From a virus, in the IMG/VR virus record IMGVR_UViG_3300030329_003758, positions 1-60,424 of that record: a stretch of 60,424 bases of DNA; one strand, given 5' to 3'. A program made the translations under genes and the position numbers. Every line of letters starts with the position of its first letter. Position 1 is the first letter of the stretch. Of the stretch, positions 10,063 through 16,742 are shown piece by piece. The notes under the pieces are model-generated. The model did no database searches. It had not been told where the DNA came from and was given only the letters and a program-made list of their open reading frames with translations.

Positions 10063-11762
10063 TGGGACTTTCTAAGCCGGGTTTTCCAAATAGTACGACA
10101 GGTCAGGTTGGTGTACTGTCAGACTTAGAAGTCGATGGAACCACCGTTGTGGTCGATGAGACCAATAATAGACTTGGTGTTGGCCTGGCTGATCCCAAAA
10201 CCAAACTGACGGTCGAGGGCGCAGTAACTCTAAAGGAACAGGCTAACGCAGATGGAAACACTGCGGCTTACGGGCAACTGTGGGTGAAGACTGCTACTCC
10301 AAACGAGCTTTATTTCACGACCGATGCCGATGACGATATCCAGATTACGTCAGGCACATCAGTCGTCGGACCCGCAAGCGCGGTATCAATGTCCAACGGT
10401 TCGGACAACCGTGTCACCACAGCAACAGGCGCTTCGGCCCTGAACGGTGAAGCCAACCTGACGTTTGACGGTACGACGTTGGCGGTGAATACAGACGTTA
10501 CAGCTACGACGAACCATACGACTGTCGGCTCTCAAATCGATTACGACGCAACAGGAATTATCGCCTCTGGGCAAACCGGCCAGAACATTGCCCTCGATAT
10601 CGATATAAACTCAGACACTCCGACCATGGTTGGTACTGTCGTCAACTACGGAATCGACGTTGATGTCGTTGGTGGTACATCAGGAACCCAGACCTGCGTA
10701 GGTCTCGATGTTTCTGCCACTGGTGGAGATCTTAATTACGGGGGTATCTTTACAGGGTCTTCAGCGGACATTGTTGTAGGAGCGTCAGGAACCGCCGATG
10801 CGTGCAACATCTCCGCCAGGACGCACACCAGCGGAACTACAGCGGGTAAGAACCTCACCGTCCAGGCCGGAAGCGCGGTCACTGGTGGAAGTAACAACAT
10901 CAACGGTGGTGACCTGATCCTGAAGTCAGGAAGCGGAGACGGGACAGGAACCTCGTCTATGCAGTTCCACACCAAGGTGAGCGGAACTGACGGCGTTGCC
11001 GAGCGCATGCGTATTCACACTGATGGAAGTGTTGGTATCGGAACAAACGCACCTAGTGCTTTATTGCACGTCAAGGGTGCCACCCCAACTGTCTACTTCG
11101 AAGACACGGATACAAACTATGCGCTGAGTTTCAAGGATGGCTTGACCATGGGTTGGGGCTCGGTCGCTGACACAGACTCCTTCATGGAATTCGGCCCGAA
11201 TGCTGGCACTGGCTACAATCATCTCGACACTGCCGCTCGTGACTTCCACCTGTTTGGAACAAACACCACAACGGGATTCTTTATGGACGAGGGTTCCGGG
11301 CTCTTTGGCTTTGGAACCACCGCTCCCAGTACAACAGTGGTTGTTGAAGGCGCTGTTTCTCTTAAGGAGAGGTCTGCTGCGGAGAATAAGTTCACAGACT
11401 CAACCTGTGATTACAACAACGATCCCACGATTACGATGGACTCCACCGCAAACCTGCGGGTGGGATTGGCTGTCTCGGGCACAGGTATTCCAGCTGGTGC
11501 CACCGTCGCATCCATTACGAACTCGACCACCTTTGAGTTGAGTGCCTCTACTACGGGTGGCGCGGTTACAAACGGAACACTTACGTTCACCCCCAAAGCA
11601 GCGTATGGCCAGCTTTGGGTAAAGACCGCCACTCCAAACCAACTCTATTTCACGACCGACGCTGGGGATGATATTCAGCTTACGTCAGGAACATCTGCTG
11701 CTGGCGGCGGTGGCTCTAACGATGACCTCGATCTTGTCCTCCACATGCAAGTTTTCTCATAG
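10062..11762 (+). CDS. Tail fibre protein with internal repeats (566 aa)
   Basis: A Gly/Thr/Ser/Ala-rich, beta-repetitive protein typical of trimeric fibres. Two kinds of repeat are visible. A VGIGTNAPSALLHV-type unit, common in phage fibres, occurs near residues 38-52, 325-340 and 416-430 in diverged forms. A unit containing YGQLWVKTATPN and LYFTTDA occurs near residues 70-100 and again near 515-545. The second pair is also alike at the DNA level (about 10265-10357 and 11602-11694), so it arose by duplication. It presumably contacts the host surface. The gene overlaps its upstream neighbour by one base and is followed by two smaller fibre-cluster genes. Confidence 0.85.
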   Translation: MGLSKPGFPNSTTGQVGVLSDLEVDGTTVVVDETNNRLGVGLADPKTKLTVEGAVTLKEQANADGNTAAYGQLWVKTATPNELYFTTDADDDIQITSGTSVVGPASAVSMSNGSDNRVTTATGASALNGEANLTFDGTTLAVNTDVTATTNHTTVGSQIDYDATGIIASGQTGQNIALDIDINSDTPTMVGTVVNYGIDVDVVGGTSGTQTCVGLDVSATGGDLNYGGIFTGSSADIVVGASGTADACNISARTHTSGTTAGKNLTVQAGSAVTGGSNNINGGDLILKSGSGDGTGTSSMQFHTKVSGTDGVAERMRIHTDGSVGIGTNAPSALLHVKGATPTVYFEDTDTNYALSFKDGLTMGWGSVADTDSFMEFGPNAGTGYNHLDTAARDFHLFGTNTTTGFFMDEGSGLFGFGTTAPSTTVVVEGAVSLKERSAAENKFTDSTCDYNNDPTITMDSTANLRVGLAVSGTGIPAGATVASITNSTTFELSASTTGGAVTNGTLTFTPKAAYGQLWVKTATPNQLYFTTDAGDDIQLTSGTSAAGGGGSNDDLDLVLHMQVFS

Positions 11763-11771
11763 GATTTCACG

Positions 11772-12137
11772 ATGGCGACTATTAGTAAGGTACTCCTTAG
11801 CGGGTCTACGCAGGGAAAAGGCATCAAGCTGACGGATACAAGCACGTCTGGAAATACAGATGCTGGGTATCTTATCCATACCGCTGTGTCCGGTACGACT
11901 GATATTGATGAGGTCTGGATATACGCATCTAATACCCACACTGGGGCCGTAACTCTCACTCTAGAATGGGGTGGTGTTACCTCGCCCGACGACCACATCA
12001 AAGCGGTTATCAACCCCAACGAGACAGTTCTTGTAGCTCCAGGGCTTCCTCTCCAGAACGGCTTGCTTATCAAAGCTTTCGCATCTGTGGCTGATAAGCT
12101 CATACTCTTTGGATATGTCAACCGGATGGATATCTAA
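11772..12137 (+). CDS. Small beta-rich fibre-cluster protein (121 aa)
   Basis: Starts MATISKVLLSG. The sequence has the run of short strands and polar loops of phage beta-sandwich accessory proteins, with a pattern of conserved features near the C-terminal half (an INPNETVLVAPGLPLQNGL stretch) that parallels the PxGLxFxNG region of the 43545 protein. That similarity is by eye only. It lies between the fibre gene and the 323-residue gene with almost no spacing, so it is probably part of the same tail or head-surface assembly. Confidence 0.65.
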   Translation: MATISKVLLSGSTQGKGIKLTDTSTSGNTDAGYLIHTAVSGTTDIDEVWIYASNTHTGAVTLTLEWGGVTSPDDHIKAVINPNETVLVAPGLPLQNGLLIKAFASVADKLILFGYVNRMDI

Positions 12138-13108
12138 TGGGCCGTAGACAAATCAATCCTGGGCCAATCAAGACCGGCCCAACAGCACAAAACAGCCGTG
12201 ACTATGTTCCTGGTATTAGTGATTGGATCTGCGTGAACCCGGTCCCCAACGGTGTGATGCCGGTAAACGTAAGCACGATTAGCGACGACTTAGCCAACGC
12301 TGTCGAGGGAGTTTGGTACTACTACGATCCGCACACTGTCGCTGATATTAGTGGGCATTCAAGTAACTGGGTCAGTGTTGGACCTAATGGGGTCGAGTTC
12401 TACGTAGACTTAGACAAGTCAAGCAGCATGAGAGCGGAGGAGAATCATGCGCTCTCGTGCCGTATTGCAACAATGTTTATGAAGCCAGACGGGACCGGCC
12501 AGTTCACTGCTGATGAAATACAGGGCATTGACTTCAGAATCGAAGCTGGAGAAAACATACCCCACGCAGATAACGAGCAGTTTGGAATCGGAATCGGTTT
12601 GGCAAAGGCTGAGATTTGCAGTACAGACAGCACCAACTCGAATGCTGAGAGAAAGTTCGGATTGTGTGCTTGCTACGGGGACACAGCCGTTGCTGGTGGT
12701 GCTGTCGGAAACGAACTTGGCTACCAAATGTATACTGCCTCTAATAATCAGGGAGACAATGGTGGGCCTCATACAGCGGTAACAGCCAGCTTTGAGTTCA
12801 GTCGAAAAGACGATGATGAGGTGGGCAGCGGATACGCGACCGGACACGGGATTGATTCGGATGGGGAATACAACACGGTCAAGAAGAACATGAACAACAC
12901 CCTATTTTGGGGTATTAACGACAAGATCTATCTTTGGATTCAGCCTTGGTCTTACAAGACCGTTTCAGCTACAGGGTCTGCCAACATCAAAAGAACCGGC
13001 GCGTTCAAACTCTGGTATAGGCTCCGCTATAGCTTGCATGGCCGCACACCTGATTGGATTGAAGGTCGTGTGAATAACCACTCTGGTGTCGTTTCGGATA
13101 GGTACTAA
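12137..13108 (+). CDS. Putative tail/fibre protein (323 aa), possible receptor-contact or carbohydrate-binding role
   Basis: Overlaps the previous stop (TAATG). The sequence is aromatic- and Gly/Asn/Asp-rich (for example VEGVWYYYDPHTVADISG and INDKIYLWIQPWSYKT), with the character of an extracellular beta-sandwich or jelly-roll. It has no membrane segment. Its place at the end of the fibre cluster suggests a receptor-binding or tip protein. I do not recognise a named family, and the binding role is inference from position and composition. Confidence 0.6.
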   Translation: MGRRQINPGPIKTGPTAQNSRDYVPGISDWICVNPVPNGVMPVNVSTISDDLANAVEGVWYYYDPHTVADISGHSSNWVSVGPNGVEFYVDLDKSSSMRAEENHALSCRIATMFMKPDGTGQFTADEIQGIDFRIEAGENIPHADNEQFGIGIGLAKAEICSTDSTNSNAERKFGLCACYGDTAVAGGAVGNELGYQMYTASNNQGDNGGPHTAVTASFEFSRKDDDEVGSGYATGHGIDSDGEYNTVKKNMNNTLFWGINDKIYLWIQPWSYKTVSATGSANIKRTGAFKLWYRLRYSLHGRTPDWIEGRVNNHSGVVSDRY

Positions 13109-13410
13109 TGTCAGTAATCACCCAAAGCGATGTACTCAAAGCAGCCGTATGGCTTGCTCCGATTATCTTCACAGCCGGTGGGTTGTTGTGGCAGTCGGGA
13201 GAGGTACGCGCCGAGTTGGTGACCCTCACCGCTGACTTCGATGACCATGAAAGATTGGAAGCTCATCCCGTCAGTGCTGTGCAGTTGGAAGAACACAATG
13301 CTGTACTTGAAGAACTCATGGTAGAACAGAGAGCAATGCGAGAAGAACAGACCGAACAGGCTGTGAACATCGCTGCTATCTGTCAGGCCACCGGAGCGAG
13401 GTGTAAGTAA
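13108..13410 (+). CDS. Membrane protein with one N-terminal TM segment and coiled coil, lysis cassette (100 aa)
   Basis: Residues about 11-28 form one hydrophobic segment (AAVWLAPIIFTAGGLLW). The rest is charged and heptad-like (AVLEELMVEQRAMREEQ). It is the first gene of a group that ends with a muralytic enzyme, so a holin, antiholin or i-spanin-like role is likely. A single TM with a long soluble coiled coil fits a spanin-type or class III holin-like protein better than a classical two- or three-TM holin. Confidence 0.6.
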   Translation: MSVITQSDVLKAAVWLAPIIFTAGGLLWQSGEVRAELVTLTADFDDHERLEAHPVSAVQLEEHNAVLEELMVEQRAMREEQTEQAVNIAAICQATGARCK

Positions 13411-13814
13411 TGGAATACCAGTTTGTTATCGAGAAGCCTGGGAGAGGAGCGTGGCTCTACCAGTTCCTATCCAATAATCTAGACACCTTTGATACAGCTT
13501 CTTTCGACTTGAAGTCAGTATCTCGTGATGGGGATAAGGTTATTCTTGATGTTGAGATTGATATTGATCGTCTTGTATCTAGACTGGCTCAAGGAATTTT
13601 CCTTGGGAATCTGTATTTTCGGGAGGAAGGCTTCATAGTAAAGGCAGTAAGAACTATTAAACGAGCCCGTTCGCGTGGGAAGTTTAAGTCTGATGATCCT
13701 AAGACACCTGAGAATGAAGCCTGGGAGGGGGGGAAGGCACCGCCAAAGAAGAAAAAAGCAGCTCCCCGCAAACGAAAAGTGGTAGCTAAGAAGGCACCTG
13801 CCAAGAAGAAATAG
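13410..13814 (+). CDS. Hypothetical protein with Lys/Ala-rich basic tail (134 aa)
   Basis: The first 90 residues look folded (VLDVEIDIDRLVSRLAQGIFL). The last 40 are highly basic and low in complexity (KKKKAAPRKRKVVAKKAP), resembling histone-H1-like or nucleic-acid-binding tails. It overlaps the upstream gene (TAATG). I do not recognise it. It could bind DNA or the negatively charged inner membrane face. It sits oddly inside an otherwise lysis-type cassette. Confidence 0.6.
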   Translation: MEYQFVIEKPGRGAWLYQFLSNNLDTFDTASFDLKSVSRDGDKVILDVEIDIDRLVSRLAQGIFLGNLYFREEGFIVKAVRTIKRARSRGKFKSDDPKTPENEAWEGGKAPPKKKKAAPRKRKVVAKKAPAKKK

Positions 13815-13825
13815 CCGGGGGGACA

Positions 13826-14086
13826 GTGGAATCGCAATTTTTCGCCCAGCTTGTAGACCTGGGAATCACAGGACTGTTTATTGGTTACCTTCTCTGGAAG
13901 GACAAAGCCCAAACAAAAGCTCTTGCTGACTTTGTAGACCGGCTTCTTGAGACGCTGGCCAGCATAGAAAAAGAAAGAGAGGAAGGCTACGATAAGATCC
14001 GTGATCGATACGATGAGGTTATCGCCAAGTACGATGCAGAGCGCGATAAACTTCTCATGGATATCGCACGCAAACTGGATGGGTAA
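13826..14086 (+). CDS. Small one-TM protein with coiled coil, holin-like (86 aa)
   Basis: GTG start with a strong purine-rich site (GGGGGGACAG). A hydrophobic segment lies near residues 7-24 (LVDLGITGLFIGYLLW), followed by a long charged helix (EKEREEGYDKIRDRYDEV). Its stop overlaps the start of the endolysin gene. The small size, single TM and position directly before the muralytic enzyme make a holin or holin-partner role likely. Confidence 0.6.
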   Translation: MESQFFAQLVDLGITGLFIGYLLWKDKAQTKALADFVDRLLETLASIEKEREEGYDKIRDRYDEVIAKYDAERDKLLMDIARKLDG

Positions 14087-14871
14087 TGATGCTGCTTAAA
14101 AGCTGGCCTGTTCCCTCACGAGGGGATGCTGTCCGTTCTGTCCAGCGAGCGCTGAACCGGTTGGGCTTCGGCCCGTTGGATGAGGATGGGATCTTTGGAC
14201 GTGCTACTGACAATGCAGTGCGCCTGTTTCAGAAAGCAGAGAAGCTAGACATCGATGGGATCGTAGGCCCCAAGACACTTGCCATTCTTCAGAAGCCACT
14301 AACACCAGAAGATGAACCTACTGTCCTAAAAGCCCTCCGCAAGTTGGGTTACTCAGTTCATGAGAATGGGCAGTGCAATATTATTGGTGTTCGTAGCTCC
14401 AATGCTAAGGCGAATAGTTTTGATGATGAGATCCATCTGATCTGGAAAGAGGATGGGTGGCAACACAAGACTTATCCATGCACCTGTGATCCAGGCATGT
14501 ACTGGTTGGAGAACCCAAGTAAAGTCGAAGGGACCGCTATCCTAATCCCTGGGCAGTATGTCGATACCTATAAGTTTGATCTACATGCAGGGAGATATGA
14601 GACTCTGTGCCAACGTGGTGGGACTGTAAAGGTTTGGCGTGACAACAATAGAGACTCAACACTTGACCATAATGGCGAGGAAGATGAGGGCTGGTTTGGG
14701 ATTAATATCCACCACGCGGGCACGGACTCTACCAATGTAGAGAAGTGGAGTGCTGGTTGTCAGGTGTTTAAACGCTTGGAAGATTGGGAAGAAGCAGTAC
14801 AGATCTGGAAAGCTACAGGATCAGAGTGGTTTACCTATACGCTGATTAATGATAAAGATTTGGATTCCTAG
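14086..14871 (+). CDS. Endolysin-like protein: peptidoglycan-binding domain plus L,D-transpeptidase-like C-terminus
   Basis: Residues about 10-65 match the three-helix peptidoglycan-binding domain (RSVQRALNRLGFGP, then LDIDGIVGPKTLAIL). The C-terminal half contains GINIHHAG near residue 205 and WSAGCQVF near 222. This His...Ser-x-Gly-Cys arrangement is like YkuD-type L,D-transpeptidases and related phage enzymes. It most likely remodels or cuts cell-wall peptides during lysis or entry. No signal peptide is visible, which fits export through a holin. The domain call is good; the exact reaction is inferred. Confidence 0.7.
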   Translation: MMLLKSWPVPSRGDAVRSVQRALNRLGFGPLDEDGIFGRATDNAVRLFQKAEKLDIDGIVGPKTLAILQKPLTPEDEPTVLKALRKLGYSVHENGQCNIIGVRSSNAKANSFDDEIHLIWKEDGWQHKTYPCTCDPGMYWLENPSKVEGTAILIPGQYVDTYKFDLHAGRYETLCQRGGTVKVWRDNNRDSTLDHNGEEDEGWFGINIHHAGTDSTNVEKWSAGCQVFKRLEDWEEAVQIWKATGSEWFTYTLINDKDLDS

Positions 14872-14880
14872 GAGGAAAGC

Positions 14881-15114
14881 ATGGATATCAAAGCACTCAT
14901 GCAGAAGTATGGTGTGACCGTTGGCGTTGCCGGTGGTTGCCTTGTAGTTGGATCTCAGTTCGGATCCTGTACCGTGGACCCCATACCACCAGCACCAAAA
15001 GCAGAAACGGCCCCTGCCGAAGCAGAGGCCGAAAAACCAGAAGAGGCTGAAGAGACTGAAGAGACTGAAGAGTCAGTCGTCGTCGCACCCGCAAGCGGGG
15101 AGGGGAGCGAATAG
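14881..15114 (+). CDS. Small acidic protein with N-terminal hydrophobic segment; possible outer-membrane lipoprotein/spanin (77 aa)
   Basis: A strong AGGAGG site precedes the ATG. Residues 11-27 are hydrophobic and contain VAGGC and FGSC, either of which could be a weak lipobox. The remainder is Pro/Glu/Ala/Thr-rich (EEAEETEETEES). Such short Pro/Glu-rich lipoproteins at the end of lysis cassettes are often o-spanins; here the lipobox is imperfect, so this is only a suggestion. The last 42 bases overlap a convergent leftward gene. Confidence 0.5.
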   Translation: MDIKALMQKYGVTVGVAGGCLVVGSQFGSCTVDPIPPAPKAETAPAEAEAEKPEEAEETEETEESVVVAPASGEGSE

Positions 15115-15342
15115 CTTTCCACCTGATTGAATCAGGTGATACAGAAACCCACACAGGCGATCCACATCGTCGTGTGGGTCTTCTGTTTTTGGAGTCGTAG
15201 CTAGTACTCGACCTAAGGACACAACTTGAAGAGCATCTCCAGTGTCTATGACTTCGGAGCCCTCCAGAAAATCCTCTATCTCACGTACAAGACTTATTGT
15301 GTAGTGGAGCTTAAGCTTCTCTAGTCGTTCTGTATCTTCCAT
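15073..15342 (-). CDS. Hypothetical small acidic protein, last leftward gene (89 aa)
   Basis: Starts MEDTERLEKLKL two bases after the stop of the SMC-like gene. It is acidic and mostly helical in appearance, and ends with CGCDDD. No family recognised. The 3' part of the frame contains the terminator hairpin of the opposite strand and overlaps the rightward 14881-15114 gene by 42 bases. Tight spacing to the upstream gene supports it; the overlap with a terminator is unusual and lowers confidence. Confidence 0.5.
   Translation of the reverse strand: MEDTERLEKLKLHYTISLVREIEDFLEGSEVIDTGDALQVVSLGRVLATTPKTEDPHDDVDRLCGFLYHLIQSGGKLFAPLPACGCDDD
15120..15190 (+). terminator. Terminator of the rightward late block, with an adjacent small palindrome
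   Basis: A perfect CACCTGATT/AATCAGGTG hairpin (15120-15138) is followed by a strong stem: ACAGAAACCCACAC (15141-15154) pairs with GTGTGGGTCTTCTGT (15172-15186, one bulge), followed by TTTTT. This is a good intrinsic terminator for rightward transcription, at the meeting point of the two convergent blocks. Confidence 0.8.
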
Positions 15343-15344
15343 GA

Positions 15345-16742
15345 TTATCCCATTGGGTTTAGTGTTTCTTGTTTAGCTATCTCTTCATCAACTTCTAGGA
15401 ATACAGGGATGGGATCCTCCTGAAACTCAAGATCAGGACCGATCTGCACATACTCCCACTTAGCCCTCTGCTTGCCCTTGGGGCGTTGCGTCGACATAAT
15501 CACCACCTGGGCAGGACAGTCATCAAGCGCTGCGAGAGTGCGGTAGAGCGTCTTGGGATCCCACATCCGGTCATCCAGAATGACGACAGATGGGACGCCA
15601 GGACGGGTCAAAGCCGCTGCCATGGCTCCGAGCACCCTTGCCTCTGTGCTGCCTGACAGGGCAATATGGAGCCCATTGGAGCGCTTCAGCGCAGGCTGGA
15701 AAATACCAGATGTGTTGATTGTAAACTCATCACCATCTGGGAGATAGTCGTTTACCCGATTGATGTAGCCACGTAGGTAAGGAGCAACCAGATTTTTCAT
15801 GGCTGCTTCGAGAGACTTCTCAAGCAAGTCAAACTCTTCTGACAGATCATCAGAAGAGATCTTCTGTTGTCGAGTCTCAGAGGCTACCTTGTAGAGAGAT
15901 TGTGTTGCTAGCATCTCGGTAAGTTTATCAGCAATCTTTGCAGAGCCAAACTTCTCAATCCCGATTAGCTCTTCTTTATCTCCCAAGGCCTGAACCTCAG
16001 TAGCCAGTAGTCCTCGCAAGTCTGCCTTCTCTTTATACATGCGTTTGAACTCTTCATATTTCAAAGCCCGGAATAGGGATTTCCAAGTCTCGTAGATGTC
16101 TTCGCTAGGTACATCCTGAGCACCTTGAAGCTCTCTAGTCACGTCAGTCAAAGCTTTAGACTTTGCCCGGTACTCCCGCTTGAGCTTCCCAGCTTTGTCC
16201 AACATCTCGACTACTTGGTCAGGAGTCAAAGAACCATCATGCGCAGAAGGAAGCGCAGCATTGAAAGCTTCCTCACTTGGCATCCGATTGGATTTAGGGA
16301 AGGCATCCCTCAACTCTTTTTTATCTAAAGCCTCGGCCAGGTTTCGAAAGAAAAATTTATATGCTGTGAGCGGCGACCCCATGAGCGCCTCTTTTAGCTC
16401 TGATACGGGGGCAACATAGCCACTGTAGCCCGTTCTCTTAGCCCGCTTACCTGGGCTGACTTCCCATCGGGCAGTGGAACCATCCGATAGTTCGACCTCA
16501 GCAAAGACCACTTCCTCATTCTCAGGGCATAGAGCGGAAAGCTGAGCACCAGTCTTCACTGTCTTAGGTCGCATGAACAGACCACTGACACTACCGGTAA
16601 GTGCAAGCTGCAGGGCTTCAGCTACCGTGCTCTTGCCACACTCATTCGGACCAATCAGCAGAGTCTTACCTCCGATCTGTGTTGTTCTAGGCTGCCCATC
16701 AGGACTCTTTATATTTGTAATGACTCTTACGATCTTCATCAT
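15345..16742 (-). CDS. SMC/RecN-like AAA ATPase (465 aa)
   Basis: The Walker A motif GPNECGKST (residues 31-39) is preceded by beta strands typical of ABC/SMC-type ATPases. A signature-like LSGSTEARVLG precedes Walker B VVILDDRMWD (Asp near 390), and a sensor-like VVIMSTQRPKG follows. The region between is charged and helical and could form a short coiled coil. Such phage proteins resemble SbcC/RecF-family or AAA_23 ATPases that handle DNA ends or recombination. The start overlaps the polymerase stop, so the two are probably translated together. Partner nuclease (SbcD type) not seen. Confidence 0.75.
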   Translation of the reverse strand: MMKIVRVITNIKSPDGQPRTTQIGGKTLLIGPNECGKSTVAEALQLALTGSVSGLFMRPKTVKTGAQLSALCPENEEVVFAEVELSDGSTARWEVSPGKRAKRTGYSGYVAPVSELKEALMGSPLTAYKFFFRNLAEALDKKELRDAFPKSNRMPSEEAFNAALPSAHDGSLTPDQVVEMLDKAGKLKREYRAKSKALTDVTRELQGAQDVPSEDIYETWKSLFRALKYEEFKRMYKEKADLRGLLATEVQALGDKEELIGIEKFGSAKIADKLTEMLATQSLYKVASETRQQKISSDDLSEEFDLLEKSLEAAMKNLVAPYLRGYINRVNDYLPDGDEFTINTSGIFQPALKRSNGLHIALSGSTEARVLGAMAAALTRPGVPSVVILDDRMWDPKTLYRTLAALDDCPAQVVIMSTQRPKGKQRAKWEYVQIGPDLEFQEDPIPVFLEVDEEIAKQETLNPMG

